A stretch of 30,193 nucleotides of DNA from CAMTUW01 sp947085035 (GTDB lineage Bacteria; Actinomycetota; Coriobacteriia; Anaerosomatales; PHET01), in assembly GCA_947085035.1 (NCBI GenBank), contig CAMTUW010000030.1, positions 1 to 30,193 of the forward strand, read 5' to 3'. A model generated the notes under the pieces. It saw only the letters and a list, made by a program, of their open reading frames with translations, ran no database searches and was not told where the DNA came from. Numbering within the stretch: position 1 is the first letter of the stretch; every line of letters starts with the position of its first letter. This document shows positions 16,261 to 24,404 of this stretch, one piece after another. The position numbers and the translations under genes are program-made.

Positions 16261-16950
16261 ATGCAAGCTACCATCGCACAGGTGCTCCTCGAAGCGCGCG
16301 ATCTGACCGTCGACCTGCCCGGCGACGAGGGCGTTTCGCGCGTGCTCGATCGCGTGGCGCTGAGCGTCGCGCCTGGCGAGGTCGTGGACGTCACGGGGCC
16401 GAGCGGGGCCGGCAAGAGCACGTTGCTGCGCTCGCTCGCTCGTCTGTTGCCCCGCGTGGACGGGACGCTGCTTCTCGACGAGCGGCCAGCTGATGAGTTC
16501 TCGTCGTCAGAATGGCGCTCGGCGGTCGCGCTGCTGCCGCAGAAACCCGCGATCGTCACCGGCGACGTGGCCGCGAACCTCATGCTCCCGTGGGCGCTCA
16601 AGGTGCGCCACGGCCGGCCGGCTCCCGACGAGAACGCCTTGCGAGTCGGCCTCGACTCGCTGTGGCTCTCGGATGTGTCGCTCAGGCGCGATGCGGCGCG
16701 GCTGTCGGTGGGCCAGCAGGCTCGGATCGCGTTGTTGCGCGTCATGCTCACCTCCCCGCGCGTCTTGCTGCTCGACGAGCCCGATGCCGCGCTCGACGCC
16801 GCGAGCTCGGCGGCTGTGGCCGCAGGCGTACGCGCTTTCGTCGCGGGTGGCGGTGCGGTCGTGCGCGTGCGACATCGCGAACCCGACGAGCTCTCCGCGC
16901 GCCGCCTGCGTCTCGAGGCCGGGCGTCTCGTCGAGGAGTCGCGGCCGTGA
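16261..16950 (+). CDS. fetA: FetA/YbbL-type ABC transporter ATPase
   Basis: 229 residues. Walker A GPSGAGKST, the Q-loop in LLPQKPAIVTG, signature LSVGQ (a variant of LSGGQ), Walker B VLLLDEPDAALD and an H-loop histidine in VRHRE. Size, Q-loop sequence and the FetB-type permease next to it identify the FetAB group, which in E. coli helps export iron and resist oxidative stress. Its stop overlaps the permease start (GTGA), so they form one operon. Confidence 0.82.
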   Translation: MQATIAQVLLEARDLTVDLPGDEGVSRVLDRVALSVAPGEVVDVTGPSGAGKSTLLRSLARLLPRVDGTLLLDERPADEFSSSEWRSAVALLPQKPAIVTGDVAANLMLPWALKVRHGRPAPDENALRVGLDSLWLSDVSLRRDAARLSVGQQARIALLRVMLTSPRVLLLDEPDAALDAASSAAVAAGVRAFVAGGGAVVRVRHREPDELSARRLRLEAGRLVEESRP

Positions 16951-17744
16951 GCGGAGACGCGGGAGTCCTCGCCATAGGCTGGCCGCAGCTCGTGTTGGCT
17001 GCGGGCTTCATGGTCGTGACAGGTCTCATCGCGCTCGCGATGGGGCTCGGGCTCACGAGAAGCCTCTGGCTCGCGACGGCCAGGACATACCTGCAGATCC
17101 TCGCGCTAGGACTCGTGTTGCGCTGGTTGTTCGGCGTGGACTCCTGGTGGCTCGTGGTCGCCATCATCGCCTTCATGACCCTGATGGCTGCGATGACGAT
17201 AGTCCGACGCGCGCCGGACGCCCCGCAAGGGGTGCTCGCGCCCACGTTCTTCGCGGTTTCGGCCACCGGGTTCCTCGTCACCTTCGCGGTGACCGGTCTC
17301 GTCGTGCAGGTCGACCCGTGGTACCTGCCGCGCTATGTGATCCCCATCGCCGGCATGGTGCTCGGCAACTCGATGAACGGCATCGCGCTCGCGCTCGAGC
17401 GCACGTTCGCCGACATGGACGCGCGTGAGAGTGAGATACTCGCGTTGACCGCGCTCGGGGCCACACCGTGGGAGGCCGCCCGCGACTCGGTGCGCACAGC
17501 TCTTCGGGCGGGGATGATCCCCGGGATCAACACGCTGTCGGCGGCAGGCATCGTCTTCATCCCCGGCATGATGAGCGGGCAGGTACTCGCGGGCACCGAC
17601 CCCCTCGTGGCCGCGCCGTACCAGATCGTGGTGATGGTCATGGTCGCCACCGCTGATGTGCTGGGAAGCACGCTCGCGGTGATGCTCACGTATCGTCGCC
17701 GCTTCACGCATGACGGAGTGTTTCTCGAGAAGGGTCTTCGCTGA
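16947..17744 (+). CDS. fetB: FetB/YbbM-type ABC transporter permease
   Basis: 265 residues from a GTG at 16947 overlapping the ATPase stop by 4 nt. About six to seven membrane segments are visible. The motifs RTYLQILALGLVLRWLF, PIAGMVLGNSMNGIALALERT, EILALTALGATPWEAARDSVRTALRAGMIPGINTLSAAGIVFIPGMMSGQVLAGTDP are typical of the UPF0014/FetB family. With FetA it would form a metal (iron) exporter. The stop overlaps the next gene's ATG. Confidence 0.88.
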   Translation: MSGDAGVLAIGWPQLVLAAGFMVVTGLIALAMGLGLTRSLWLATARTYLQILALGLVLRWLFGVDSWWLVVAIIAFMTLMAAMTIVRRAPDAPQGVLAPTFFAVSATGFLVTFAVTGLVVQVDPWYLPRYVIPIAGMVLGNSMNGIALALERTFADMDARESEILALTALGATPWEAARDSVRTALRAGMIPGINTLSAAGIVFIPGMMSGQVLAGTDPLVAAPYQIVVMVMVATADVLGSTLAVMLTYRRRFTHDGVFLEKGLR

Positions 17745-18106
17745 TGATGGACAACCCGGTGATCAGGCTCGCCAACAACTGGGCGCACGACGTGGGAACG
17801 GGGTTGTGGGCCGCCTGTCTGGTGGTGCTCGTCGTCGTGTCGGGACGCCGCTCCGAGTTCATGGCGGCCTCGCCTGAGGCGTTCGCGCTGCTCGCCGAGG
17901 TGACAGGAGTGGTCTTCGGGTTGCTCGCACTGGCGCTGGTGGTCATCACCGTCACCGGAGCGTTTCGGCTCTTCTACTGGCGCGCCCAGACACCGCCGGA
18001 GGAGATGGCGAGCAAGCGTCCGGCGCTGATCTGGAAGCACGTCGCGTTCCTCGTCATCTACGCTCCGGGCACATGGTGGGCGTGGACGCTCGTCTGGCGC
18101 GCGTAG
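17744..18106 (+). CDS. Small three-helix membrane protein, unknown function
   Basis: 120 residues (119 if the second ATG at 17747 is used). Three hydrophobic segments at about 17-36, 48-70 and 97-118, with His15 before the first, in NNWAHDVGTGLWAA, and a W-rich end (TWWAWTLVWRA). The layout is reminiscent of CopD/DUF2269-like small membrane proteins, but I would not assign a family. It overlaps the permease stop by one base, so it is translated with FetAB and may serve the same transport role. Confidence 0.7.
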   Translation: MMDNPVIRLANNWAHDVGTGLWAACLVVLVVVSGRRSEFMAASPEAFALLAEVTGVVFGLLALALVVITVTGAFRLFYWRAQTPPEEMASKRPALIWKHVAFLVIYAPGTWWAWTLVWRA

Positions 18107-18124
18107 TGAGCCGGGCGCGGTCTG

Positions 18125-18130
18125 CTACGA
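18125..18130 (+). promoter_or_regulatory. -10-like box before the polyprenyl synthase
   Basis: TACGAT about 60 nt upstream of the start codon, preceded by TGC (TGC-TACGAT). No clear -35. Confidence 0.35.
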
Positions 18131-18192
18131 TACGCGCGATGTGAGCCGCCCGGCGCCTCCGGCGCTGCACCACTGAAGCGATGGGGAGGGGC

Positions 18193-19200
18193 ATGACCCG
18201 GTTCGAGCAGTACCTGAAGGCCAACGCCCAAGAGACCGACGAGTACCTCTCGTCATTCTTCGGCCACGGCTCCCATCCGGACATGCGGCGCTACCTGTAC
18301 GGGCCGCTCGCGGAGTTCAGCGCGAACGCCGGCAAGCGCCACCGCCCGCTCATCTGCCTGCTCGCGTGTGAGGCCGTGGGCGGCGATCCGCGGACTGCGC
18401 GCGCTTCGGCCGCCGCCGTCGAGCACTTCCACACGGCTGCGCTCATTCACGACGACATCGAGGACTCCTCGCTCACGCGACGCGGCGAGCCGTGCCTCCA
18501 CATCCGCGAGGGCGACGGGCTCGCCATCAACGCCGGGGACCTCGCGCTCTCGCTGGTCACGGGCGCGGTCGTCGAGGATCCCGTGCTCGACGATGCGACC
18601 AAGCTGCGTGTGCTCGGCGAGCTTGTGCGCATGACCACGCGCACGATCGAGGGGCAGGCGCTCGACATCGGTTGGGCGCGTGACGATCGCTTCGACCTGT
18701 CGGTCGACGACTACCTGGTCATGGCGAACCACAAGACGGCCTACTACTCGGGGGCCGTGCCGCTCGCCGTGGGCGCGATCATCGGCGGCGGCACCGAGAG
18801 CCAGGTCGAGGCCCTGCGCGCATTCGGCATGGCCGCCGGTCTCGCGTTCCAGATCCAAGACGACGTGTTGAATCTGGTTGGCGAGAAAGAGGCCGTTGGC
18901 AAGGACTTTCGAAGCGACATCACCGAGGGCAAGCGCACGCTCGTGGCGATCCATGCGCTCGAGAACTCGCCTGACAGGGAGCGGCTGCTTCAGATCCTCT
19001 CGTCGCGTGAAACAGACGCGGCGATTCTTTTCGAAGCCGTCGCGATCATGGAGGCGTCCGGGTCTGTCGCACACGCGAACGACTACGCATGCGATCTCGT
19101 CGTCGCGGCCAAGGCCAAGCTCGACGTCGAACTTGCCGGAAGTGAAGCGAAAGACCTGCTGATCTCGATGGCGGACTTCTTCGTCGAGCGCAACTCGTAG
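18193..19200 (+). CDS. Polyprenyl diphosphate synthase (FPP/GGPP-synthase family)
   Basis: 335 residues from the ATG at 18193, chosen because GGGGAGGGG lies just before it; an in-frame ATG at 18181 would add four residues. Family motifs: NAGKRHRPLICLL, the first aspartate-rich motif in HDDIEDSSLTRRG, GQALDIGW, NHKTAYYSGAVPLAVGAI and a second motif QIQDDVLNLVGE in which the last Asp of DDxxD is Asn. KDFRSDITEGKRTL closes the active site. It condenses isopentenyl diphosphate with allylic diphosphates to make a prenyl chain; chain length cannot be told here. Transcribed alone or with the flavodiiron gene downstream. Confidence 0.88.
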   Translation: MTRFEQYLKANAQETDEYLSSFFGHGSHPDMRRYLYGPLAEFSANAGKRHRPLICLLACEAVGGDPRTARASAAAVEHFHTAALIHDDIEDSSLTRRGEPCLHIREGDGLAINAGDLALSLVTGAVVEDPVLDDATKLRVLGELVRMTTRTIEGQALDIGWARDDRFDLSVDDYLVMANHKTAYYSGAVPLAVGAIIGGGTESQVEALRAFGMAAGLAFQIQDDVLNLVGEKEAVGKDFRSDITEGKRTLVAIHALENSPDRERLLQILSSRETDAAILFEAVAIMEASGSVAHANDYACDLVVAAKAKLDVELAGSEAKDLLISMADFFVERNS

Positions 19201-19275
19201 CGTCACCGGCGAAGAGCCGGACCCGACAAAGGGTAGAAGACTCCTACCAGACACCTAACACGCGAGGAGACCCCC

Positions 19276-20478
19276 ATGCAGGCTGTGCCCGTGACCGACT
19301 CGATCCACTGGGTCGGAGCAATCGACTGGAACCTGCGCGATTTCCACGGCTTCGAGACGCCGCGCGGGTCGACCTACAACGCCTATCTGGCCGTCGGCGC
19401 CGACAAGATCGCGCTCGTCGATACCGTCAAGGTCCCGTTCGTGCCAGAGCTGCTCGAGCGCATCCGGACCGTCACCCCGCTTGAGAGCATCGACTACATC
19501 GTCGTGAACCATGTCGAGCCCGATCACAACGGAGGTCTGCGACTGGTGATGCAGGCCTGCCCGAACGCCAAGGTCGTCGCGAGCGCGGGTGGTGTGCGAG
19601 GGGTCGGCGAGTATCACGGGCCTGACCTGCCCATCGTGGCCGTTGGCGCTGATGACACGTTGGACCTGGGCGGACTCACGCTGAAGTTCCTGCCCATGCC
19701 CATGGTCCACTGGCCGGACTCGATGTTCACGTACTGTCCCGAGCGGTGCTGCCTGATGCCCAACGATGCGTTCGGACAGCATCTGGCGTCATCGGCACGC
19801 TTCGCCGATGAGATCGGGCTGGGCTTGGTCGTCGAGGAGCTCATCACCTACTACGCCAACATCCTCATGCCGCTCTCGTCGCAGGTCGCCAAGGCGGTCA
19901 CCAAGGTCGTCGAGACCGGCTGGACCTGCAAGGTCATCGCCCCCAGCCACGGCGCTATCTGGCGTGAGCGAGACATCCCCACGTTGATGGACGCCTATGG
20001 GCGCTGCACGTCGGGTGACACTTTCGACAAGCTCGTCATCGCGTACACGACGATGTGGGGGTCGACTGACATCCTCGCGCGCCAGATCGCCGACGGAGCG
20101 CTCTCGACCGGTGTCGAGGTCAAGATGTTCGATCTGGCAGCGACCCCGTTCGGGCACATCACCCGCCACGTCTTCGACGCGCGCGCGCTGCTCGTGGGCT
20201 CGCCCACGCTGCATCACGGGATGCTCCATCGCCCGGCCGGGTACTTCCAGTACCTCGCGGGGCTCAAGCCCAAGGACAAGGCGACCGGAGCTTTCGGCAG
20301 CTATGGCTGGTCGAGCGGCGCCACGAAGCAGATGTCGGGCCGCTTCGAGGAGATGGGCCTTGAGATGCCGTTCGGGGACTTCACGGTCAAGTACACACCG
20401 ACCGCCACCGATATCGACGCGGCAAGAGCCTGGGGCGAGCAGTTCGGCAAGTTGGTGCTGGGGCGCGGTCGCCTGTAG
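19276..20478 (+). CDS. Flavodiiron protein (FprA-type O2/NO reductase)
   Basis: 400 residues. The N-terminal metallo-beta-lactamase-like domain holds the diiron ligands: H79-x-E81-x-D83-H84 in NHVEPDH, H145 in MVHWPD, D164 in NDAFGQH and H225 in PSHGAIW. The C-terminal flavodoxin domain (from about residue 252) has the FMN loop YTTMWGSTDILA and SPTLHHGM, and FGSYGWSSGA. Such proteins reduce O2 to water or NO to N2O in the cytoplasm of anaerobes. GAGGAG precedes the ATG. The 75-bp gap before it has a CCGGC/GCCGG hairpin at 19205-19219, possibly a weak terminator of the previous gene. No rubredoxin gene is adjacent. Confidence 0.95.
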   Translation: MQAVPVTDSIHWVGAIDWNLRDFHGFETPRGSTYNAYLAVGADKIALVDTVKVPFVPELLERIRTVTPLESIDYIVVNHVEPDHNGGLRLVMQACPNAKVVASAGGVRGVGEYHGPDLPIVAVGADDTLDLGGLTLKFLPMPMVHWPDSMFTYCPERCCLMPNDAFGQHLASSARFADEIGLGLVVEELITYYANILMPLSSQVAKAVTKVVETGWTCKVIAPSHGAIWRERDIPTLMDAYGRCTSGDTFDKLVIAYTTMWGSTDILARQIADGALSTGVEVKMFDLAATPFGHITRHVFDARALLVGSPTLHHGMLHRPAGYFQYLAGLKPKDKATGAFGSYGWSSGATKQMSGRFEEMGLEMPFGDFTVKYTPTATDIDAARAWGEQFGKLVLGRGRL

Positions 20479-20493
20479 ACGCCCGCGCCGACG

Positions 20494-21222
20494 CTATTTC
20501 AGCTCGAAGACGACGGTGACGCTCGCGGTCACGTCCAGCTGCCCGGGCTCGATCGGGACGTTGGCTGACTTGGCCCCTATGGCCGCGTCGCCGTATCCAT
20601 ACATAGGGCCGGGCACGTTCACGGATGAACTCGTGATGCTGATGACCTCGCCCACGCTCTTGTCGGCTGCCTTCGCCATGTCGTTGGCCTGGGTGCGAGC
20701 ATCAGCGACCGCTTTCTCGATCGCCTTGCCCCGGTAGACGGTGTCCTCAGAGATCCCGAAGGAGGGGCCGCTCACATTGTCGGCGCCGACATTGGCGAGC
20801 GCCGTGATGATCGCGCCCAGCTTGGAGAGGTCCTTCACCTTCGCTGTCACGTTGATGGAGGCCTCGAAACCGCTGATGGCGGTCTTGTCGCCGGAGCTCT
20901 GGTAGGTCGCGTAGACGTTGACGCCCGAGGTCTGGATGTCGTCCGAGCCGACCCCGAGGCGCTTGAGCTCCTTGTTGATCTTGTCGGCCGCCGCTGAAGC
21001 CGCCGCAAGCGCCTTGTCAGCGTCCTTGGCCCGCTTGGTCACGCCGAACGACATGATCGCCTCGTCCGGAGTGGCCGAGGCCTTTCCGAAACCGGAAGCG
21101 GTCACGGTGTTCGCACTGGCTCCGCCCTGCGGCGCCGTGATGACCTTCGTCGTGCAACCGCTCGCCGCGATCGTCATCGCGAGTAGCGCGAACACTACGA
21201 TGACCTTGCGTGTGATGCTCAT
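20494..21222 (-). CDS. SIMPL (DUF541) domain lipoprotein
   Basis: 242 residues from the ATG at 21222, with GGGAG upstream. MSITRKVIVVFALLAMTIAASGC is a lipoprotein signal (lipobox AASGC). The body has the SIMPL pattern: ANTVTASGFGKASATPDEAIMSFGV, DIQTSGVNVYATY, ISGFEASINVTAKVKDL and AIEKAVADARTQANDMAKAA, ending LDVTASVTVVFELK. Family members occur in the periplasm or on the cell surface, and their function is largely unknown. It lies 92 bp after cbiO on the same strand and converges with the flavodiiron gene. Confidence 0.88.
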   Translation of the reverse strand: MSITRKVIVVFALLAMTIAASGCTTKVITAPQGGASANTVTASGFGKASATPDEAIMSFGVTKRAKDADKALAAASAAADKINKELKRLGVGSDDIQTSGVNVYATYQSSGDKTAISGFEASINVTAKVKDLSKLGAIITALANVGADNVSGPSFGISEDTVYRGKAIEKAVADARTQANDMAKAADKSVGEVISITSSSVNVPGPMYGYGDAAIGAKSANVPIEPGQLDVTASVTVVFELK

Positions 21223-21314
21223 AGAGGCTCCCTCATTCGGCGTCAGTGGCTGTGTGGTTCGTACCCTGTAAGTCATCAGACGTCGCGGAGCGCGGAGTGG
21301 TTCGCGGTTGTGCG

Positions 21315-22193
21315 TCAGCTGCGACGCCATCGCAGAAGCGCCGCTGCGGCGGCCTCCACCCCCAGCTCGGGATCCGGGGCGCTCTCGTCGAGCACGCGAA
21401 GCCGCGAGAAGAGTTCGGCCAGCACCGGCGGACGGATGTTTGAGGCGGCGATCTGATCGGCACGGGCGAAGATCTCGGCCGGGGTGCCCTCCATCGCGAT
21501 CTCGCCTCCGGTCTTGAGCACGTAGCAGAAGTCGGCGAGCTCATGCATCCTGTCGATGTCATGCGTCGACATGACCACGGTGACGCCCTTCTCCGATGCC
21601 AGCCGCTCGATCAGCTCGACGAGACCTGAGCGCGCCTGGGGGTCGAGTCCCTCGAAAGGCTCGTCCAAGACGAGCAGCTCGGGTTCCAAGACCAGCGCTC
21701 CGGCAAGCGCGACCTTGCGCTTCTCGCCGCCCGAGAGGTTGTGGGGCACCCGGGTAGCGAGATCGGTGATGCCGAGCAGCTCGAGGACCGCGTCGGCGCG
21801 CCGCTTCACCTCCGCCTCATCCATCCCGTACTGACGCGGCGAGAACGCGACGTCGTCAAAGACGGTCGGGGCGAGCAGCTGCTCGTCGACGTTTTGCAGC
21901 ACGACGCCGATGCGCCTTCGGATCGCGCGCCAGTCCGTCGCCGGGTCCACTCCGAAGACGCGCACGCTTCCCTCGCGACTGCGAAGCAGGCCGAGCACAT
22001 GGAAGAGCAGCGTGGTCTTACCGCTGCCGTTCGGGCCGAGAAGCGCTGTACGCTTCCCGCGCGCCGCGATGAAGTCCAGCCCGCACAGGTGCACGCTTGT
22101 GCCGTCCTCGTAGCTGTGACGGATGCAGCTCACGCGCACCACGTCGTCAGGCGAGGGCGAGTGATCGTGCGTCTCGATGTGGGGTCCGGTCAT
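21315..22193 (-). CDS. cbiO: Energy-coupling-factor cobalt/nickel transporter ATPase
   Basis: 292 residues. Walker A LLGPNGSGKTT, Q-loop VVLQNVDEQLLAPTVFDDVAF (typical of ECF ATPases), signature LSGGEKRKVALAGAL, Walker B LLVLDEPFEGLD and STHD for the H-loop. A His-containing N-terminus (MTGPHIETHDHS) precedes the domain. It powers metal uptake with CbiQ and CbiM. The start overlaps the cbiQ stop by 4 nt (ATGA). Confidence 0.9.
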   Translation of the reverse strand: MTGPHIETHDHSPSPDDVVRVSCIRHSYEDGTSVHLCGLDFIAARGKRTALLGPNGSGKTTLLFHVLGLLRSREGSVRVFGVDPATDWRAIRRRIGVVLQNVDEQLLAPTVFDDVAFSPRQYGMDEAEVKRRADAVLELLGITDLATRVPHNLSGGEKRKVALAGALVLEPELLVLDEPFEGLDPQARSGLVELIERLASEKGVTVVMSTHDIDRMHELADFCYVLKTGGEIAMEGTPAEIFARADQIAASNIRPPVLAELFSRLRVLDESAPDPELGVEAAAAALLRWRRS

Positions 22194-23017
22194 CGTCTGG
22201 CCCTTCGGGTCGACAGCACGGCGGAAATGACGAGAACGAGCGGCACGATCACAGTCAGCCACGAGTAGGGGTTCAGCGCGCCGAACGCCACCCGCCACAC
22301 CACGCTCGTCGCGAGCAGAAGCACGGACCCGACGAGCAACACTGCGTCGACGCGTCGATCGCTGCTGCGCTGCGTGCTCACGCGCAGGCGCCCCTCGTAG
22401 CCGCGCAGGCGCATCACGTCGTAGTCGCGCTGGGCCAGATCGACCGAGTAGAGCAGCAGCCCTCCCAGAGCTCCCGCAGTCGCCTGGGCTGAGCGTATGG
22501 GCTGGCCGACGCGCAGGCCGGCGCGCAGTCTGGACGCTCGAAGCAGGCGCGAGAACTTCTCCAGAAGGATGAATATCGTGCGATACGTCATCAGCAGCGC
22601 ATCGCCGACGATCCCGGGAACGATGCGCTGGATCGGCGAGAAGATCTGCGGATACGGTGTGGAGAGCACCACGGTCACCGCCGCGAGCGCCGCCGTGATC
22701 GCTTTGGCCACGATCACCGCTGCGGTCATCACGTCCGGTGCCGAGGCGAAGGCGAAGACCAGCGCGAACAGCGCGGGGTACGCGGCGAGCGTCAGTGCGA
22801 GCCGCAGGTCCACTCGCCCGACGAACAGAGTCGCGATCAGCACGAGTAGCACGCCGACGAGCACGAACACGTTCCAACTCACCAACACGGCTGCCAAGAC
22901 CAGCGCGAGAGCCGCGAGCTTCGTTCGCGGAGCCGCTCCTCGCAAGGGGCCGTCTCCGCGCGTCGCGGAGCGATCGATCGCGGCTATGTCCACGTCAGTT
23001 GACCGTGCCGTCGTCAC
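22190..23017 (-). CDS. cbiQ: Energy-coupling-factor transporter transmembrane protein CbiQ
   Basis: 275 residues from a GTG at 23017. Five to six membrane segments; the coupling region RLLRASRLRAGLRVGQP and the later RGYEGRL motif match the two arginine-containing signatures by which CbiQ/EcfT contacts the ATPase. It overlaps the end of cbiM by 23 nt and the start of cbiO by 4 nt, a tightly coupled operon. Confidence 0.88.
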   Translation of the reverse strand: MTTARSTDVDIAAIDRSATRGDGPLRGAAPRTKLAALALVLAAVLVSWNVFVLVGVLLVLIATLFVGRVDLRLALTLAAYPALFALVFAFASAPDVMTAAVIVAKAITAALAAVTVVLSTPYPQIFSPIQRIVPGIVGDALLMTYRTIFILLEKFSRLLRASRLRAGLRVGQPIRSAQATAGALGGLLLYSVDLAQRDYDVMRLRGYEGRLRVSTQRSSDRRVDAVLLVGSVLLLATSVVWRVAFGALNPYSWLTVIVPLVLVISAVLSTRRARR

Positions 23018-23813
23018 CCTGAGGTCGCAGGCTGCTTCGCGTCAGGAGCCCGCCCCACATCATCCCGGGACGCACGCGCGCGACGTAGCCGAGTATCGCT
23101 GCAGTCAGCAGGCCCTCGAGCACCCAGCCGATCGGCCCCAACGTGTAGACCACGGTGGCGAATCGCCCTACCGACAGGCCTCCGGTCGACTCGCCTGCGG
23201 CGGGTTCCTCCGCACCCTCCTCGCCTCCGGAAAGAAGGCCCACAGCGAACAGGCCTTCGGACAGCGGGTTCTCGAAGCGCAAGGTCGCCGGATCGAGCGA
23301 GCCGGTCTCGCGGGAGGCGGCCTCGCTGCCTCCCAAGGCGACGATGCCCACAAGGGCCGTCGTGGTCAGCGCGAGCGTCACAACGGTGGTGCCGAACGCG
23401 ACAGGACCAACCCGCGTGCGCCCGAACAGGGTGATGAGGCTTCGAAACAGCGCCCAACCGATGATCATCTCGATACCGATGATCACGGCGTTGAGTCCGA
23501 GCACCGTGATCCCTCCGTGGCCGAGCAGTGCGAGCACCGCCACCACGATGAAGGAGGCGATGACCGAGAGCACGGGGCCAAGAAGGATACCGCCCACGAC
23601 CGCGAGGTTCACATGGTAGGCGATCGGGATGATCTCACTCGACATCGCGACGATCATGAGCGCCGAGACCACAGCGAGAAGCGGCACGCGTCGTCGAGCG
23701 TCTTGCCGCGAGGCGAAGGTGCCCGCGACGCCGACCCCGATCAGCGTGACGGCCCATCCCAAGGCCCAGAGCCACAGCGGCAGCACGCCGTCAGGTATGT
23801 GGATATGTGACAT
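22995..23813 (-). CDS. cbiM: Cobalt/nickel ECF transporter substrate-binding membrane protein CbiM
   Basis: 272 residues. The N-terminus MSHIHIPDGVLP carries the HIPDG signature of CbiM/NikM, whose N-terminal amine and histidine help bind the metal. If the initiator Met is removed, the end becomes Ser-His, placing His at position 2 as in the classical MH start. NLAVVGGILLGP and GHGGITVLGLNAVIIG are conserved. An acidic, Gly-rich insert (about residues 175-225, with GGEEGAEEPAAGE) lies before the last helix. No separate CbiN is seen. Co or Ni cannot be told apart from sequence. It starts 1 bp after the Fur-family gene. Confidence 0.9.
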   Translation of the reverse strand: MSHIHIPDGVLPLWLWALGWAVTLIGVGVAGTFASRQDARRRVPLLAVVSALMIVAMSSEIIPIAYHVNLAVVGGILLGPVLSVIASFIVVAVLALLGHGGITVLGLNAVIIGIEMIIGWALFRSLITLFGRTRVGPVAFGTTVVTLALTTTALVGIVALGGSEAASRETGSLDPATLRFENPLSEGLFAVGLLSGGEEGAEEPAAGESTGGLSVGRFATVVYTLGPIGWVLEGLLTAAILGYVARVRPGMMWGGLLTRSSLRPQGDDGTVN

Positions 23814-23814
23814 C

Positions 23815-24258
23815 TCAGCTCCCCGATCGTTGTTCGGCGCACGTGGCGCACAGGCCGTACAAGGTCACTTCGTGGCGCGTGATGACGAAGCCCTGCGAGG
23901 CGGCCGGCGTCGTGTCAAGCACCTCGAGCGGGCAGGGGGTCGACGCGATCCTTCCGCAGTCGTCGCACACGACGTGGTGGTGGTGCGCGGGCGTCGTGCA
24001 GTGCGCGTACAGCGCGCTTCCGTCGCGCGAACCTATGCGTGCGAGGAATCCGGTCGCCTCCATCGCCGCGACCGCGCGATAGACGGTGGCCGTGGCCGCC
24101 GAGGCGTCTTGCGCGTGAAGCGTCGAGCGACGCACGGCCTCTGTGAGGGCCTCGACGGTGAACGCCCCCGGCATCGCGGCAGCCGCCGCCGAGATGCGCC
24201 TGCGTTGAGCGGTGACGCGCCCGGTTCCAAAAGCCGCGTGCGTGGTGTCGTGCGCCAT
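23815..24258 (-). CDS. Fur-family metalloregulator
   Basis: 147 residues from the ATG at 24258, with GGGGAGGG upstream. Winged-helix part: AQRRRISAAAAAMPGAFTVEALTEAV and ATATVYRAVAAMEATGFLARI. Metal sites: HCTTPAHHHHVVCDDCGRI and a second CXXC in LYGLCATC, the structural zinc cysteines. It may sense Fe, Zn, Ni or Co. It is the first gene of the cbiMQO operon (1-bp gap to cbiM) and a 23-bp palindrome overlaps its promoter, so autoregulation together with metal uptake control is likely. Given the operon, a nickel/cobalt role (Nur-like) is as likely as iron. Confidence 0.9.
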   Translation of the reverse strand: MAHDTTHAAFGTGRVTAQRRRISAAAAAMPGAFTVEALTEAVRRSTLHAQDASAATATVYRAVAAMEATGFLARIGSRDGSALYAHCTTPAHHHHVVCDDCGRIASTPCPLEVLDTTPAASQGFVITRHEVTLYGLCATCAEQRSGS

Positions 24259-24279
24259 GATCCCTCCCCGGAGCGAAAC

Positions 24280-24302
24280 TTCATGAGAATCATTCTCATG
24301 AA
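24280..24302. promoter_or_regulatory. Fur-type operator, 23-bp perfect palindrome
   Basis: An 11-1-11 perfect inverted repeat centred on C24291; the core TGAGAATCATTCTCA resembles the 7-1-7 Fur box. It covers the predicted transcription start of the fur-cbi operon and lies 22 bp before the ATG, so bound repressor would block initiation. Confidence 0.85.
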
Positions 24303-24307
24303 AGGTG

Positions 24308-24313
24308 ATTGTA
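24308..24313 (-). promoter_or_regulatory. -10 box of the fur-cbiMQO operon
   Basis: TACAAT on the minus strand directly upstream of the operator; start of transcription is predicted near 24301. The -35 is weak. Confidence 0.5.
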
Positions 24314-24358
24314 CCCAGTAGGGCCCAAGATGAACGCCGGACGTCATTTCCGGTGTGG

Positions 24359-24366
24359 TATAGAAT
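24359..24366 (+). promoter_or_regulatory. -10 box of the LysR gene
   Basis: TATAGAAT (TAGAAT at 24361-24366), 38 nt before the ATG. The octamer ACTTATGA occurs at 24369-24376 and again over the start codon at 24401-24408, possibly related to autoregulation. Confidence 0.45.
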
Positions 24367-24404
24367 AAACTTATGAACCATCGCATGATAAGGGGCGTTC
24401 ACTT

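Noticed and set aside
24280..24302. Palindrome as a transcription terminator
   Set aside because: It lies in a promoter region just before the fur start codon, has no loop or T tract, and matches a Fur-type operator.
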